DNA of 64,000 bases from Nocardioides furvisabuli (GTDB lineage: Bacteria; Actinomycetota; Actinomycetes; Propionibacteriales; Nocardioidaceae), in the NCBI RefSeq assembly GCF_021083185.1, contig NZ_JAIGQB010000002.1, positions 1-64,000 of the forward strand, in the 5' to 3' direction. Shown here piece by piece: positions 26,495-35,338 of the stretch. Made by a program: the position numbers and the translations under genes. Position 1 is the first letter of the stretch, and every line of letters begins with the position of its first letter. Below the pieces are notes generated by a model. It made no database searches, was not told the origin of the DNA, and saw only the letters and a list, made by a program, of their open reading frames with translations.

Positions 26495-27154
26495 ATGAGC
26501 GCTGACCTGAATCGATCGGAGCGGCAGGGGCTCTGGGGACCCGACTTCGATCAGGAAGACGACGCCACGTACGGAGACACCGGACACGAACTACGGTCCT
26601 CCGACTTCGACCCGGACGCCCCTCTGCGCCCTATCAACTGGAACCTGCTCTCGGCAGATGAGGCCCTCGCGGAGTGGATGGATCTCGACGCCTGGGTTGA
26701 CTGGCTCCGCAAGACCTTCGGCCTGTCCCCCGCTGTCGTCCCGCCGCTGTGGCACCGCCACGACGAGCTGGTGTGGGAGCTCTCCGCCCTGCACACGCAC
26801 TGGCTCAGCGCGTACGACCCCGACAGCTCGCCGTCGAGTCCGATCGGATGGCATCGCGACTTCGCCGAGGCCCGGCACCGGTTGCGTGAGTGGGTCTCGA
26901 CCGCCGGGTGCAGGCTCGACCGCGACCGCCCCACGCGGCAGACAACCTGGCCGGGCGAGGCACAAAGCGAGACCAACGCCGAGTCTGAAATCACCGACCG
27001 TCTCGCCGACTTCATCCGATTCGTCGACGACGACGTCGCCGCTCGACGCGTCATCGAGGAGCGGGCTCGAGCGCTGTCATCGCCCCATCCCAGTGCGCCC
27101 ATTCAGCGTCCGTCCACAGGCCACGACTCTCGAACCGAGCTGCACGACCTGTGA
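26495..27154 (+). CDS. DUF4913-like protein
   Basis: 219 residues. The central part contains WVDWLRKTFGLSP, then LWHRHDELVWELSALHTHWLSAYD and IGWHRDFAEARHRLREWV. This is the DUF4913 layout (W...H...V..L.aL...W....W.rd). These proteins accompany conjugation ATPases in actinobacterial elements; their job is unknown. The acidic N terminus and the last 50 residues are probably flexible. It starts 14 bp after the SSB gene. Confidence 0.6.
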   Translation: MSADLNRSERQGLWGPDFDQEDDATYGDTGHELRSSDFDPDAPLRPINWNLLSADEALAEWMDLDAWVDWLRKTFGLSPAVVPPLWHRHDELVWELSALHTHWLSAYDPDSSPSSPIGWHRDFAEARHRLREWVSTAGCRLDRDRPTRQTTWPGEAQSETNAESEITDRLADFIRFVDDDVAARRVIEERARALSSPHPSAPIQRPSTGHDSRTELHDL

Positions 27155-27199
27155 GCGCACGGTGGTCGGATCGCCGGCTCGTCGAAAGGGAGAAGCACC

Positions 27200-27499
27200 A
27201 TGCTGCTCGCCCACGCTGTCCTGCTCTCAGAAGCTCGCTCCTACATCGCCGCCCTCGCAGACAACGCGACGACTCTCGAAGCGTCCTCGGCGTACGACCT
27301 CGCGCTCATCGAGCTGGACTTGGTTCACGGTGACGACGCGTTCGCGCTCGACGCGACGAGCCCCGCGGTGGACCGCGACATCCTGATGGCCCTCGCCACC
27401 TCCGCCGTCGAGCGGCTCACCACGTACGGCGTGGACGCGCTGCACGGCGAACTCCTGCTGGCATCGCTCGAGGGTGCCTGCGCGCTGGACAAGCGCTGA
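27200..27499 (+). CDS. Small helical protein of unknown function
   Basis: 99 residues, mostly helical and acidic, preceded by the ribosome site AAAGGGAGAAG at 27187-27197. No motif is recognised. Its stop and the next ATG overlap by one base (TGATG), so the two are likely translated together. Confidence 0.6.
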   Translation: MLLAHAVLLSEARSYIAALADNATTLEASSAYDLALIELDLVHGDDAFALDATSPAVDRDILMALATSAVERLTTYGVDALHGELLLASLEGACALDKR

Positions 27500-28836
27500 T
27501 GTACGGCAAAAACGGAGCGCTGCTGCGGGCCGAGCTGTCCGCACTCCTCGCACAGCACCGGGTCCAGCTCAGGTTGGGAGGCGGGGGAAGTCCCTCAGTC
27601 CCTGTGACCACCAGCAGGGCGGACCGTGAGGAGGTCGGCAAGCAGATCCGTCGATACCGGCAATCCGTTCTGGTGTGGTGCCAGCAAGCCTCGCGGGCAG
27701 TCGCCCCGTACGCGTCCAGCAACCTCTCACCCGCGGCGCCCACCCCATTCCGACTCCCCCCGACTCAACACGGCGGACTGGCGTCCTTGAGGCTCGCCCT
27801 CGACCACACGGTAGACACTTCAAGCGCGCGGCTACCCGAGCTGCACGAGTTGGTGGCCCCACGGGAGCTGCCGCTGGTCGAGCACTGGCGACAGGCCGCC
27901 CGGGGCGCGGCTCTTGGCGAGCACGACTTCGCCGCCGGACTTCATCACGAGAGCCTCGACGTCCCCCAGGTCCACACCCTCGTCGGCGACATCGCGGCCG
28001 TTGTCCGCGCGCTCGTGATCCTGGACCAGCGCTACAGGTCCATCCCGGGCTGGGAGAGACTCCATCGGGCAGAGCGGCTCGGCTGGAGCGCCCTCGCGTG
28101 TGCCCTGGACTCAAGCCTTGAGCCGCCCAGCTACGCGATAGACGCACTCGGCTGGAGGGCTCCGGCGAACGTCATGCCAGGCCCAGCCCGTCCTGGACTG
28201 CTCGGCGTCCTCCAAGCCGAACGGAACCTCGCCGTCAGGCTGCGACCGCTGCCCAGCGCCATCAACCTGCGCCGAATCGTCCATTCACAGCAAGTGCTGT
28301 CCGGTGGCATCGCCGAGCTCGCAACGAACATCGACACCGGTCTCCGCGACCAGTGCCTCGGACGCCAACAAATCTACGCCGACCTCCAGCGAGAGTTACG
28401 CGACGTCGGCTCCCTCATCGGCACCGGTGAACTCGCGGTCGCTGACAGCGCCGACGTCATCGGCAGGCTCAGAGCACTGCGACCGGACGTCGACCGTGAC
28501 CTCCGGGTGCTTCGTGCATTCACCATTCTGTTCGACAAGATCGACACCCAGATCGCCGGCCACATCGAGACCGGTATCGAGCGCCACGCCTACCTGCGTC
28601 GAGTCACACTCCCCCGCCTCGTCGAAGACAGCGGCCAACTCGTCGCCCCCGTCCGAGAGCGCTTCACACCGTTCAGCGCTGAGGCACTCAGCACCATGAC
28701 GAACCTGGTCCACAACCGCCTCCGGCCCTCATCCGAGCCGTCCGCTCCCACCCAAGATGCGGCCAGGAGCCGGGCCGAACTCCACTCCGCCATCGTGCAT
28801 CGACCGCAGCGCCGGAACGATGCTCTAGGCATCTAA
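27499..28836 (+). CDS. Large unknown protein ending the conjugation operon
   Basis: 445 residues, predicted almost entirely helical, without signal peptide, membrane helix, HUH relaxase motif, P-loop or metal site. Heptad-like regions (about 300-385) suggest coiled-coil association. It is translationally coupled to the small gene before it and is the last gene of the plus-strand transfer run. A relaxosome accessory is possible from position only; I do not recognise the family. Confidence 0.6.
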   Translation: MYGKNGALLRAELSALLAQHRVQLRLGGGGSPSVPVTTSRADREEVGKQIRRYRQSVLVWCQQASRAVAPYASSNLSPAAPTPFRLPPTQHGGLASLRLALDHTVDTSSARLPELHELVAPRELPLVEHWRQAARGAALGEHDFAAGLHHESLDVPQVHTLVGDIAAVVRALVILDQRYRSIPGWERLHRAERLGWSALACALDSSLEPPSYAIDALGWRAPANVMPGPARPGLLGVLQAERNLAVRLRPLPSAINLRRIVHSQQVLSGGIAELATNIDTGLRDQCLGRQQIYADLQRELRDVGSLIGTGELAVADSADVIGRLRALRPDVDRDLRVLRAFTILFDKIDTQIAGHIETGIERHAYLRRVTLPRLVEDSGQLVAPVRERFTPFSAEALSTMTNLVHNRLRPSSEPSAPTQDAARSRAELHSAIVHRPQRRNDALGI

Positions 28837-29296
28837 GTGAAGACACGCAGACCCTCGCGTGGCAACTCACTCACCTGGGTATCGAACTCCCCAGCGTACT
28901 TGTGCCTCGGAACCAACCGTCCTTGCGGAGCCTCTCAGTGCCCAAGCTGAGGCCCGATAGGGAGCGCTGCACCGCGTGGACATCGGGCGTTCCTGAGGCG
29001 CTGCACAGCGCCGCCTACGCCGCGCCAGTTAGCGGAACTCAGCCGCAACCTCGATGGGGGCGACAATGTGGCTTTGAACTCGTCGAGCTGCCCGGCCGGG
29101 ATCCCGTACTCCAAGATGGTTTGACCGCCGGCTCGCTCTACCTCGTAGCCGTCGAGAGATGCATTCTCGACATCGAATCGGTCACATAGCCAACGCTACT
29201 CGCCTCCCGTCCCTCGCAAACGAGCGACGAATGTCTCCGGCTGTCGCTAGCCTCGTTGCGGCGACGCCAGACGGGCTAGCCAGGGGGAACAGAAAC
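28837..29296. other. Gap after the conjugation operon
   Basis: 460 bp. It holds a minus-strand open fragment (28935-29195) and, before the next gene, the purine-rich sequence caggggga at 29281-29288 that serves as its ribosome site. No terminator hairpin with a T-run is seen. Confidence 0.4.
28935..29195 (-). pseudogene. Minus-strand coding-like fragment without start codon
   Basis: The reading frame is open for about 86 codons between a TAG and a TGA but has no ATG or GTG at its head. It contains FDVENASLDGYEVERAGG and LEYGIPAGQLDEFK, a natural-looking stretch similar in style to the short tail domains of polymorphic-toxin or secreted actinobacterial proteins. The last 35 residues are Arg-rich and look out of frame. 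It may be a decayed gene end. Confidence 0.25.
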
Positions 29297-29896
29297 ATGC
29301 GCGGGATCACGACCATCGACAGTCAGCCGGGGAGCGACACCATCACCCTCTGGGTGACCTCGGCGAAGGATACGCAGGCTCGGCACGTCAACGCCGTGGA
29401 AGTAGATGCGGCGAAGGACCTCGAGGACGCCATCGATGCGGTCTCCTCGCTAACCCGCTGCTGCGGGGTGCTCGTAACAAACGGGACCACCCTCGACGGG
29501 CTACCAGTAGCGGGGAACCCGCTCACCGAGTCTGACCTCACCGACCTCGTGGCCTATACCGAGGCGCATCAGCACGCCATCTCTGAGGCTGTCAGGGATC
29601 ACAAGCGCCGAACGCGGTCGGCCTCAATCGCGATGCCGGTGTTCCCTGTCAGCCCCATCCCTACAGACTTTGCACCAGTGGACGACACCCCGGCCAGCAG
29701 GGCCTTTGCTACGGCGAGTTACCTCGCCCAAGCGTGGACGGCGTGGCTCAAAACCGACGAGGAGCGTCGCCGCCGCACGATCCGCCCGAGGACAGGGGAG
29801 ACGCCGTGGATCATGCCGGAGTCACTGAATTCGCCAAAGGTCGCCGCTTTCCCTGAGTTGTTTGCAGCACGGGTCCACGAGCAGGCGTTGGTCTGA
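29297..29896 (+). CDS. Unknown protein paired with exonuclease-BRCT gene
   Basis: 199 residues from ATG 29297, chosen because of the purine-rich site nine bases upstream; the frame stays open to 29159. It has an alternating beta/alpha N-terminal part (ITTIDSQPGSDTITLWV), a mostly helical middle and no recognised motif. The next gene begins 2 bp after its stop, so they form an operon. Confidence 0.6.
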   Translation: MRGITTIDSQPGSDTITLWVTSAKDTQARHVNAVEVDAAKDLEDAIDAVSSLTRCCGVLVTNGTTLDGLPVAGNPLTESDLTDLVAYTEAHQHAISEAVRDHKRRTRSASIAMPVFPVSPIPTDFAPVDDTPASRAFATASYLAQAWTAWLKTDEERRRRTIRPRTGETPWIMPESLNSPKVAAFPELFAARVHEQALV

Positions 29897-29898
29897 CG

Positions 29899-31485
29899 AT
29901 GCTCGACTTCACCGCGCTCGACTTCGAGACTGCCAATGCCTACCGGGGCTCACCCTGTGCGGTTGGGTTGGTCCGGGTGCGGGACGGCGAAGCCGTCGAT
30001 GAGCGTCGCTGGCTGATTCGTCCTCCTCATCAGGTGGACTACTTCGACGCCTTCAACACCGCGCTGCACGGCATCGACGCCAGCATGGTTCGGCACGCTC
30101 CCAGATGGAACGACGTCCTCCCCGCCATCGTGGAATACATCGGGGACGACGTGGTGGTGGCACATAACGCAGGCTTTGATATCGGCGTGATTCGCTACGC
30201 CTGCGCGGTGGACAACATCGAGTGGCCCGAGATGCGCTTCTTGTGTTCGATGGTCATGGCGCGACGCGCACTGAGTTTGCCGTCGTATCGACTGCCGTAC
30301 GTAGTGGAGTCGCTCGGTTCGCAGATGGGCGACCATCACGATCCGTTGGCCGACGCACACGGTGTTGTGTCGGTGATCAATGGCCTAGCAGACGCAGCGG
30401 GAGTCACCGAGCTCGCTGACCTAGTAGCCGCCCATCAGTTGGGTATCGGGCACATGAGTAACGGCATCTACACCGGCAGCGTCGCCCTCGGCAGTGGCGG
30501 AAGGAACTTCACGCCCATCGAGGTCAACACCGACGCAGACCCGAGCGGCTACCTCTACGGTCGGGTCGTCGTGTTCACCGGCACGTTGATGTCCATGACC
30601 CGTGATGTTGCTCGACAGGAGTGCGCTCGTGTCGGTGCCACGCCCGATCAGAACACCACGAAGCGGACCCACGTGCTGGTGGTGGGCGACATCAATCCCG
30701 CCGTTCTACGGCCTGGCTCAAGCGTCACTGGCAAGGCGCGCAAGGCGTTTGACCTACAGGACGGAGGTCAACCCATCGAGGTCATGACTGAGGACGACTT
30801 CGCGCGATGCATCCAAGGCAAGCCAATCACTGACTTCGCGAACGTTGCCGACCTGTTCCCCATGCCCAACCCGGGGACGGGTACTCCACCGAAGCGAGAT
30901 CCCCTCCGGTCGGTTCCACTTGCGGAACGACCAGCACCTACACCGCCGAAGCCCCCCAAGTCGCCGAAGCCTCTGCGCCGAGAACCCATTCCCACTGACC
31001 AGGTCTGTTCAATCGATACCTGTACCAACGGTGCCGCCTTCAAGACGTACAAGAACCCCACCTACTGCTACGCCCACATCGACGTGATTCTCGGCAGAGG
31101 GGGCTTGGAGCCGCTGGAGTCCTTCACCCATCCGAAGGACTGGCTGCTCACCCGGTGCCTACGGTGCGGCAACGTCGCGCACTACCGATTTGTCTACGTG
31201 CAGGACAACAACGCCGCGAACGTCGAGACCTGCCGGGCCTGCTACTGGCGCGCGTGGGGGGCTGAGCAGCGGGCGGCGCTTGGACCGTATGGCGACAACG
31301 AGCCGGTCACCTACGAGCGAGCAGAATCCACCGCCGAGGAGCACGGCTATATCTACCTCGGGCCGCTTACCAACCCGTCTATGGCTTACGACCCTCACCG
31401 GGTCGAGTGCTCTCGCTGCGGGAAGATCAGCGCCGAGCGCCTCGGAGACATTTCCTTTGGGTGCACCTGTCAGCCGCGCCCATAG
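29899..31485 (+). CDS. DEDDh exonuclease-BRCT-zinc-ribbon protein
   Basis: 528 residues with three parts. Residues 1-165 are a DnaQ/epsilon-like DEDDh exonuclease: ALDFET (D8, E10), HNAGFD (89-94) and HDPLADAH (about 151-158). Residues about 215-300 form a BRCT domain of the DNA-ligase/RFC type: LYGRVVVFTGTLMSMTRDVARQE, then a VGATP and THVLVVGD segment. After a Pro-rich linker, residues about 370-528 carry several Cys pairs (CSIDTC, CLRCG, CRAC, CSRCG, CTC) typical of treble-clef or zinc-ribbon units. Exo-BRCT fusions process DNA ends or flaps. The end right after a Cys pair suggests a truncated C terminus. It lies in the same direction as the HerA operon but 664 bp away. Confidence 0.75.
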   Translation: MLDFTALDFETANAYRGSPCAVGLVRVRDGEAVDERRWLIRPPHQVDYFDAFNTALHGIDASMVRHAPRWNDVLPAIVEYIGDDVVVAHNAGFDIGVIRYACAVDNIEWPEMRFLCSMVMARRALSLPSYRLPYVVESLGSQMGDHHDPLADAHGVVSVINGLADAAGVTELADLVAAHQLGIGHMSNGIYTGSVALGSGGRNFTPIEVNTDADPSGYLYGRVVVFTGTLMSMTRDVARQECARVGATPDQNTTKRTHVLVVGDINPAVLRPGSSVTGKARKAFDLQDGGQPIEVMTEDDFARCIQGKPITDFANVADLFPMPNPGTGTPPKRDPLRSVPLAERPAPTPPKPPKSPKPLRREPIPTDQVCSIDTCTNGAAFKTYKNPTYCYAHIDVILGRGGLEPLESFTHPKDWLLTRCLRCGNVAHYRFVYVQDNNAANVETCRACYWRAWGAEQRAALGPYGDNEPVTYERAESTAEEHGYIYLGPLTNPSMAYDPHRVECSRCGKISAERLGDISFGCTCQPRP

Positions 31486-32149
31486 AGCCCTGCACTGCAT
31501 AGGCAACGAACTGCGCGAGATGCCGTCGACGTACACCTGTGCTGCGACCGCGCCAGGGGGTGCGGGACTGCTGCACGAATCGGTGACACGTGGACTTAGC
31601 CCATTCCGCCGCCTGACGGCGCACTCGCCAACTCCACTGGCGCTAGGCATCGCTTGTCACAACTCTGTGCTTCAACGCTCACGACGACACGGCGACGGGC
31701 CGCTCGTCGGCGGTTCAGCCGATCCACAGGACGGCGGACTCGCGCGCCGCGTTTCAGGTCGGAGACTCACCCAGAGGGCCGGCGACATGGTCGAGTTCAG
31801 TCGGTGGCCCGCCGCCGACCCGATCGAGGCCTTGGCCCAACTGGTCAACGATTGAGGCATTCCAACGACGCGACCACCCACCATGCCGCCTAGGCACGGC
31901 GGCGACGAGCCGCTAGTGCGTGACGCTGGACCGGGCACGAACGCCTTGCTGGCTACCCCTGCTACATCACGCCGGAGAAGCAACGCCGCTGGCTTAACTC
32001 GAACGGCTGCGATTCGGCGCGTCTGATGGCGTTCGCCGCCCTGCGGACAAGCCACTTGGCGTTTCGGCGGCAGTTGTCGGTAGTCAGGCATAGCCTGACG
32101 GGCAGGACGATCGTCGCCTTCTGACACGACAACCGAAGGACACCTCAGC
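31486..32149. other. Intergenic region upstream of the HerA operon
   Basis: 664 bp without a credible gene in either strand; long readings here are Arg/Pro-rich noise. It may hold decayed coding remains of the zinc-ribbon protein's missing C terminus, but I cannot see zinc-binding pairs in any frame. The inverted repeat at 32083-32099 is close to the HerA start. Confidence 0.4.
32083..32099. promoter_or_regulatory. Perfect inverted repeat upstream of HerA operon
   Basis: The arms gtcaggc (32083-32089) and gcctgac (32093-32099) are separated by ata. The site ends about 50 bp before the HerA GTG start, a likely position for an operator or for a hairpin in the 5' leader. Confidence 0.4.
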
Positions 32150-34081
32150 GTGAGCACAGTGAGCACTACCTCCGGTTCAAGCTCCGGTCCGGACGCTGGT
32201 GTGGACGCCACCGCCGAAGACCGTCCGAACTTCGCTTTGGACGCCCCGGCAGAGCCCGCAACTGACGGAGCTCTGGTAGCTGGGTCGTTGCCAGGGACGC
32301 TGATGGAAGTCGGCAAGGTGGCCGGCACCGCTGACTCGACGCCGTTGAAGTTCCACGTCGCGGTCGCTGACGGCGCCTACCTCCAGCTCGACGACGTCGT
32401 GACGTGCACCCGCGACGTCCCCGGTGTCGGGAAGGTCGTCACTTCCGGCATCGTCACCGACGTCATCTCACGCCACGAGGGTGCGTCGTTTGGTTCGGAT
32501 GTTTTCTTGATCGCCGACGGTGTCATGCCCGCTCAGGTGCAGGAGGTCGCCGAGGTGACCACGACCCGGGTTGACCCCGAGTTGTTCGTGCCCCCGCGCC
32601 CAGGGTCGGCGGCCCACCGGGCATCCGGCGAGGTTCGCGACCGGGCACTGTACTTCGATCAGATGGACGCCAAGGTTCCCGTCGGTCTCGGCCGCGACGG
32701 TCAGCCGGTGTTCCTCAACCTCGAGTTCCTCGACGGTACTCGCGGTGCGCACGTGTCGATCTCCGGTATCTCCGGCGTCGCGACGAAGACCAGCTTCGCG
32801 CTCTTCCTGCTGCACTCGGTGTTCACCTCTGGCGCCCTCGGCGGTAGGCAGACGAACGCGAAGGCGCTGATCTTCTCGGTCAAGGGTGAGGACCTGCTGT
32901 TCCTCGACCAGCCAAACTCTAAGCTCACCGACACCCACGCGAGCGTGTACTCGCGCCTGGGTCTGGCTGCGGCCCCGTTCGCTTCCACTGGCTTCTTCTC
33001 CCCGCCCGCGCCCGGCGACTTGACCGGGCGCCCAAACGTGAAGGGGCGCACGTCCGGCGTCAACGCGTTCTGGTGGACCCTGGACGAGTTCTGCCAGCGC
33101 GAGCTGATGCGCTACGTGTTCACCGACGTCGAGGATGAGAAGAACCAGTACACGATGGTCGTCCACCAGGTCGCGGCTCGGCTCAAGGCAGACGCGGTCG
33201 CGGCTGGCAACGACGGCGCAGTGTCCATTGACGGACGCCACGCGCGCACGTGGCCCGAGCTCATCGACATCGTGTGCGACAAGCTCACCGACGACACCAA
33301 CGAGGTCGAGCGGCGCCGGTGGGCGGGACCGGTGACCGGCATCGGCACGATCAACGCTTTCATCCGCCGGCTTCGGTCCAGTGAACGGCACCTGACCCCG
33401 ATCCTGCGTGGCGACCTGCCCGCGGCCGGGAACCGGCAGATCTCCACGTCCAACCAGCAGGTCACCGTCGTGGACCTGCACGCCTTGCACGACCGGGCGC
33501 AGCGGTTCGTCGTAGGTGTGGTCCTGGCCGCCGAGACTGAACGCAAGGAAGCCGCCGGGGCCGGTGGGCTCCTGTTCACCATGCTCGACGAGTTGAATAA
33601 GTACGCACCTCGCGACGGGTCGTCGCCGATCAAGGAAGTCCTGCTCGACATCGCCGAACGCGGTCGTAGCCTCGGCATCATCCTCATCGGCGCCCAGCAG
33701 ACCGCCTCCGAGGTTGAGCGCCGCATCGTGTCGAACTCCTCCATCAAGGTCGTCGGGCGTCTCGACCCCGCTGAGGCCGGGCGCCCGGAGTACGGGTTTC
33801 TTCCCGCCTCCCAGCGCGGTCGCGCGACGCTGGCCAAGCCCGGCACGATGTTCGTCTCCCAGCCCGAGATCCCGGTCCCGCTCGCCGTCGAGTTCCCGTT
33901 CCCTGCTTGGGCGACCCGCCTATCCGAGGTCGTCGACCCGACGTTCTCCAACAGCGCGTCCGCCGGCGGGGGCGACGCGGCCGCCCAGCCTGCAGCCGCT
34001 GACCCGTTCTCGCTGCTGCCCGACCTTGACGGCGACGACGGCGCCATCGCCGAACCGGGACCCGACGAACCGCCGTTCTGA
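32150..34081 (+). CDS. HerA-like hexameric ATPase/translocase
   Basis: 643 residues from GTG 32150 (a second in-frame GTG is 9 bp on). An N-terminal beta-rich HAS-barrel-like region (about 45-150, with GTLMEVGKVAG and FHVAVADGAYLQLDDVV) precedes a RecA-like ATPase domain. Its P-loop is SGISGVATKTS (about 205-215), in which Thr replaces the Gly before Lys; this GVATKT form is shared by a bacterial HerA subfamily. Walker B is LLFTMLDELNKY (D480/E481), followed by GAQQTASEVERR. The C-terminal tail is acidic. HerA drives DNA through the NurA nuclease in archaeal end resection. SbcD, SbcC and NurA genes follow, so it is the motor of that set. Confidence 0.85.
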   Translation: MSTVSTTSGSSSGPDAGVDATAEDRPNFALDAPAEPATDGALVAGSLPGTLMEVGKVAGTADSTPLKFHVAVADGAYLQLDDVVTCTRDVPGVGKVVTSGIVTDVISRHEGASFGSDVFLIADGVMPAQVQEVAEVTTTRVDPELFVPPRPGSAAHRASGEVRDRALYFDQMDAKVPVGLGRDGQPVFLNLEFLDGTRGAHVSISGISGVATKTSFALFLLHSVFTSGALGGRQTNAKALIFSVKGEDLLFLDQPNSKLTDTHASVYSRLGLAAAPFASTGFFSPPAPGDLTGRPNVKGRTSGVNAFWWTLDEFCQRELMRYVFTDVEDEKNQYTMVVHQVAARLKADAVAAGNDGAVSIDGRHARTWPELIDIVCDKLTDDTNEVERRRWAGPVTGIGTINAFIRRLRSSERHLTPILRGDLPAAGNRQISTSNQQVTVVDLHALHDRAQRFVVGVVLAAETERKEAAGAGGLLFTMLDELNKYAPRDGSSPIKEVLLDIAERGRSLGIILIGAQQTASEVERRIVSNSSIKVVGRLDPAEAGRPEYGFLPASQRGRATLAKPGTMFVSQPEIPVPLAVEFPFPAWATRLSEVVDPTFSNSASAGGGDAAAQPAAADPFSLLPDLDGDDGAIAEPGPDEPPF

Positions 34082-34156
34082 GCCACGGCCCGCTACGAAG
34101 CCGACCGACCACGATCCGCAGCCGACAACCGACCTGACGAGAAGGCAGCCCTGCCG

Positions 34157-35326
34157 ATGAAGTTCATTCACACCTCCGACTGGCATGTCGGCAAGACCCT
34201 CAAGGGCCGCAACCGGCTCGACGAGCACAAGGCCGTCCTCGCCGAGATCGTCGCCCTGACCCGCGCCCACGACGTTGACGCGATCGTCATCTCCGGAGAC
34301 ATCTACGACTCCTACGCGCCGACCGCTGACGCCCAGCGTCTCGTTGTGAACACGCTGATGACGATGGCCAGCGACGGCATCGAGGTCATCGCGATCGCCG
34401 GGAACCACGACCACGGCGGCACGTTTGAGGCCTACCGGCCGCTCATGGGTCGCGCCGGCATCCAGCTGTTCGGACAAGCACGAGCCCGAGACAAGGGCGG
34501 CGTGTACACGTTCGCCGCGCGCAGCGACGACTCCCCCGTCAACGTCGCCGCCATCCCGTTCCTGTCCCAGCGCTACGCCATCAGGGCCGCCCAGCTCATC
34601 GCGCCGGGCGACAACGTCCCTGCCCGCAACGTCGGCTCCTACGACCAGTGGGTCCGCAACATCGTCACCCATCTCGGCGAGGGCTACGACCCGGCGGGCG
34701 TCAACATCCTCACCGCACACCTGACGTGCACCGGCGGGTCGTTCGGTGGCGGTGAGCGCGTGGCACAGTCGATCTTCGAGTACCACGTCCCGGCCGCCAT
34801 CTTCCCGATCGAGACCCACTACGTCGCCCTCGGGCACCTGCACCGCCGCCAGGAGCTCCCCGCCGCGGCCCCGGTCCACTACTCCGGTGCGCCGCTGCCC
34901 GTCGACTTCGGCGAGGAGGACAACACGCCCGTCGTCGTCCTCGTCGAGACCGAGCCGGGCAAGCCCGCGAAGGTCACCGACCTGCCCGTCACCGCCGGGC
35001 GTCGGCTGCGGACCCTGGAGGGGTCCGTGGAGGAGCTGCGTGCCCAGGTGGATGCGACCGGTGACGACTGGCTGCGCGTGCGGGTCAAGCAGTCCACGTA
35101 CGCCGGCCTGCGCGACGACATCCTCGAGGTGCTCCCGAACGCGCTCGAGATCCACATCCACCCCGACTTCACCGCCACTAGCTCAGGGAAGGTCAGCAGC
35201 GCGCAGGTCGCCTCCAAGACCCCGGCCGAGCTGTTCGCCGACTTCTGTGCCCACGTCGGATCCGACGACAAGCGCGTGAAGGCGCTGTTCGACACCCTGC
35301 ACGACGAGCTCACCAGCACCCGCTGA
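34157..35326 (+). CDS. sbcD: SbcD/Mre11-family nuclease subunit
   Basis: 389 residues with all calcineurin-like phosphoesterase motifs of Mre11/SbcD: DWHVG (D8, H10), GDIYD (D48), GNHDH (N83, H84, D85), a His in LTAHLTC and GHLHRRQE near residue 218. The C terminus has a capping domain typical of SbcD. Start ATG 34157 follows GAAGG. It forms the nuclease half of the SbcCD/Mre11-Rad50 complex that opens protein-blocked or hairpin DNA ends. It follows the HerA gene by 75 bp and precedes the Rad50-like gene by 12 bp. This copy is element-borne and distinct from any chromosomal sbcD. Confidence 0.93.
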   Translation: MKFIHTSDWHVGKTLKGRNRLDEHKAVLAEIVALTRAHDVDAIVISGDIYDSYAPTADAQRLVVNTLMTMASDGIEVIAIAGNHDHGGTFEAYRPLMGRAGIQLFGQARARDKGGVYTFAARSDDSPVNVAAIPFLSQRYAIRAAQLIAPGDNVPARNVGSYDQWVRNIVTHLGEGYDPAGVNILTAHLTCTGGSFGGGERVAQSIFEYHVPAAIFPIETHYVALGHLHRRQELPAAAPVHYSGAPLPVDFGEEDNTPVVVLVETEPGKPAKVTDLPVTAGRRLRTLEGSVEELRAQVDATGDDWLRVRVKQSTYAGLRDDILEVLPNALEIHIHPDFTATSSGKVSSAQVASKTPAELFADFCAHVGSDDKRVKALFDTLHDELTSTR

Positions 35327-35338
35327 GAAGGACCCACC

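Noticed and set aside
31605-31650. Possible fourth copy of the 19-bp repeat on the minus strand
   Set aside because: Only the 10-base caggcggcgg part matches; the gacgca half is missing.
33920-35161. 413-codon minus-strand ORF across HerA and SbcD
   Set aside because: Antisense shadow; both plus-strand genes have full catalytic motifs.
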